DNA of 5,750 nucleotides, from positions 1-5,750 of the forward strand of contig JAJBBL010000192.1 in the NCBI GenBank assembly GCA_020532365.1, read 5' to 3'. Below, one piece after another: positions 5,386 to 5,750 of the stretch. The stretch comes from Candidatus Cloacimonadota bacterium. Lineage in GTDB: Bacteria > Cloacimonadota > Cloacimonadia > Cloacimonadales > JAJBBL01. Positions within the stretch are counted from its first letter, which is position 1. Every line of letters starts with the position of its first letter. Both the position numbers and the translations under genes were made by a program. The notes below the pieces were generated by a model. It made no database searches and was not told the DNA's origin. It worked only from the letters and a program-made list of their open reading frames with translations.

Positions 5386-5444
5386 GACTAGAAAATGTAT
5401 GTTCACTACAGTTTTCTACGCATGTACAATCTTACTGTAATTCT

Positions 5445-5473
5445 ATTATCGTAATTTGTCATCTGATTTATAA
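5445..5473 (-). promoter_or_regulatory. Candidate promoter of gene A
   Basis: On the minus strand: TTATAA (5468-5473), a 17-nt spacer, then GATAAT (5445-5450), about 69 nt before ATG 5376. Sequence around it is nearly the same as before gene B (AAAAATTATAAAT, then ACGATAATAGAA, then ACAGTAAGAT). A 9-nt palindrome TTACTGTAA (5432-5440) sits just downstream of the -10 near the likely transcription start; gene B has it with one mismatch. It may be an operator or just part of the conserved leader. Confidence 0.5.
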
Positions 5474-5511
5474 TTTTTCTACTTCTATTTTTGGTTTATT
5501 ACCATCGGGCT

Positions 5512-5750
5512 AAAACAGCAATGTCGAAAAATTAATCTGTTGGTGAAAAAAGTGTTACTAATCCAATGTCTCCCATTACCCCAGAGAGTGTAAGATGAAC
5601 TACTTTCACACTCTTTGCTTTTGAGATCTGTATGTGCTCTCTTTGTGATATTGTCACTAGCTATTACATTTAAAATGAGTAAAAGTAGTTTCATGAATTC
5701 TAAACGATATGGCCTTTATACATCTTTAGCACTGATTACCCTACTTTATT
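5512..5750. other. Unassigned region upstream of gene A
   Basis: No gene I can support. One minus-strand frame (5485-5694, 69 codons, starting MKLLLLILNVIASDN) is open, but it lacks a ribosome-binding site, runs into gene A's promoter block, has no recognised motif, and its analogue is absent upstream of gene B. It might be a small hydrophobic-leader peptide or a remnant; I treat it as unproven. Confidence 0.4.

Larger units (their letters stand above)
5377..5511 (-). repeat. Leader and promoter repeat, copy before gene A (partner 2843-2967)
   Basis: About 120-135 bp upstream of gene A align with the region upstream of gene B up to the shared ATCGGGC near 5505-5511 and 2961-2967. The promoter hexamers and the AT-rich block beyond them are the best conserved part. 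It marks one edge of the duplicated segment and suggests both genes are, or were, controlled alike. Confidence 0.65.

Noticed and set aside
5377..5406. Start of gene A at GTG 5406 (588 aa)
   Set aside because: It would put ten polar and charged residues before the leader, has no ribosome-binding site, and the matching frame before gene B is closed by a TAA. ATG 5376 has AGGTGG before it.
5485..5694. Minus-strand 69-codon frame MKLLLLILNVIASDN…
   Set aside because: No ribosome-binding site, no recognised motif, overlaps gene A's promoter block, and no analogue before gene B. Kept only as a remark.
1..5750. CRISPR array, tRNA, rRNA, riboswitch or toxin-antitoxin pair
   Set aside because: No regularly spaced short repeats, cloverleaf or rRNA-like sequence, and no paired small genes with known motifs were found.

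Overview
This AT-rich window holds two tandem, co-oriented (minus-strand) paralogous genes for predicted surface or periplasmic lipoproteins. One is intact; the other is broken by frame-changing sites. There are no housekeeping genes, no tRNA or rRNA, no CRISPR array and no complete mobile element. The organism cannot be fixed from this sequence. Short hydrophobic leaders ending in a relaxed lipobox (…IVSC / …IASC followed by SD), AT-rich DNA and modular beta-repeat lipoproteins suit a spirochaete or another Gram-negative, host- or mud-associated bacterium, but this is only a guess.

Layout, left to right: (1) 1-555, gene-poor, with an imperfect hairpin (63-109), a flank repeat (190-227) and a probable decayed start of an ISL3-type transposase on the plus strand (342-546). 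(2) 556-2842, gene B (minus), once a single lipoprotein gene of about 757 codons, now open in three pieces. The frame is lost at about 2331-2340 and again at an 11-bp perfect tandem duplication (1367-1388). The last piece also carries a run of nine G on the coding strand (1131-1139). (3) 2843-3639, about 800 bp of intergenic DNA with gene B's promoter and leader, a second copy of the flank repeat (3253-3290) and a hairpin downstream of gene A. (4) 3640-5376, gene A (minus), intact, 578 aa. (5) 5377-5750, gene A's leader and promoter, nearly the same as gene B's, then unassigned sequence.

Both proteins are built by alternating two modules: an unrecognised module, here called P (GISIG … WEYELTL … DAGDATYVVKV … TFGQK), and R, which resembles the divergent InlB B-repeat (…GSKVSLSAQD…FHHWIEE…ITLDDDVKVIARF). 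Gene A reads leader-P-R-P-R'-C; gene B reads leader-P-R-P-R-P-R'-C, one P-R unit more. The C module resembles a small secreted beta-sandwich. Promoter, leader and the last P-R block are well conserved between the two genes, while R' and C have diverged strongly. With flank repeats at matching distances behind each gene, this points to a segmental duplication followed by recombination and divergence.

The most interesting reading is a variable lipoprotein locus: an intact expressed copy next to a copy that may be switched off by slippage-prone repeats, or kept as a silent donor for gene conversion. Simple decay of a duplicate, or sequencing error at the shorter sites, is the main alternative.
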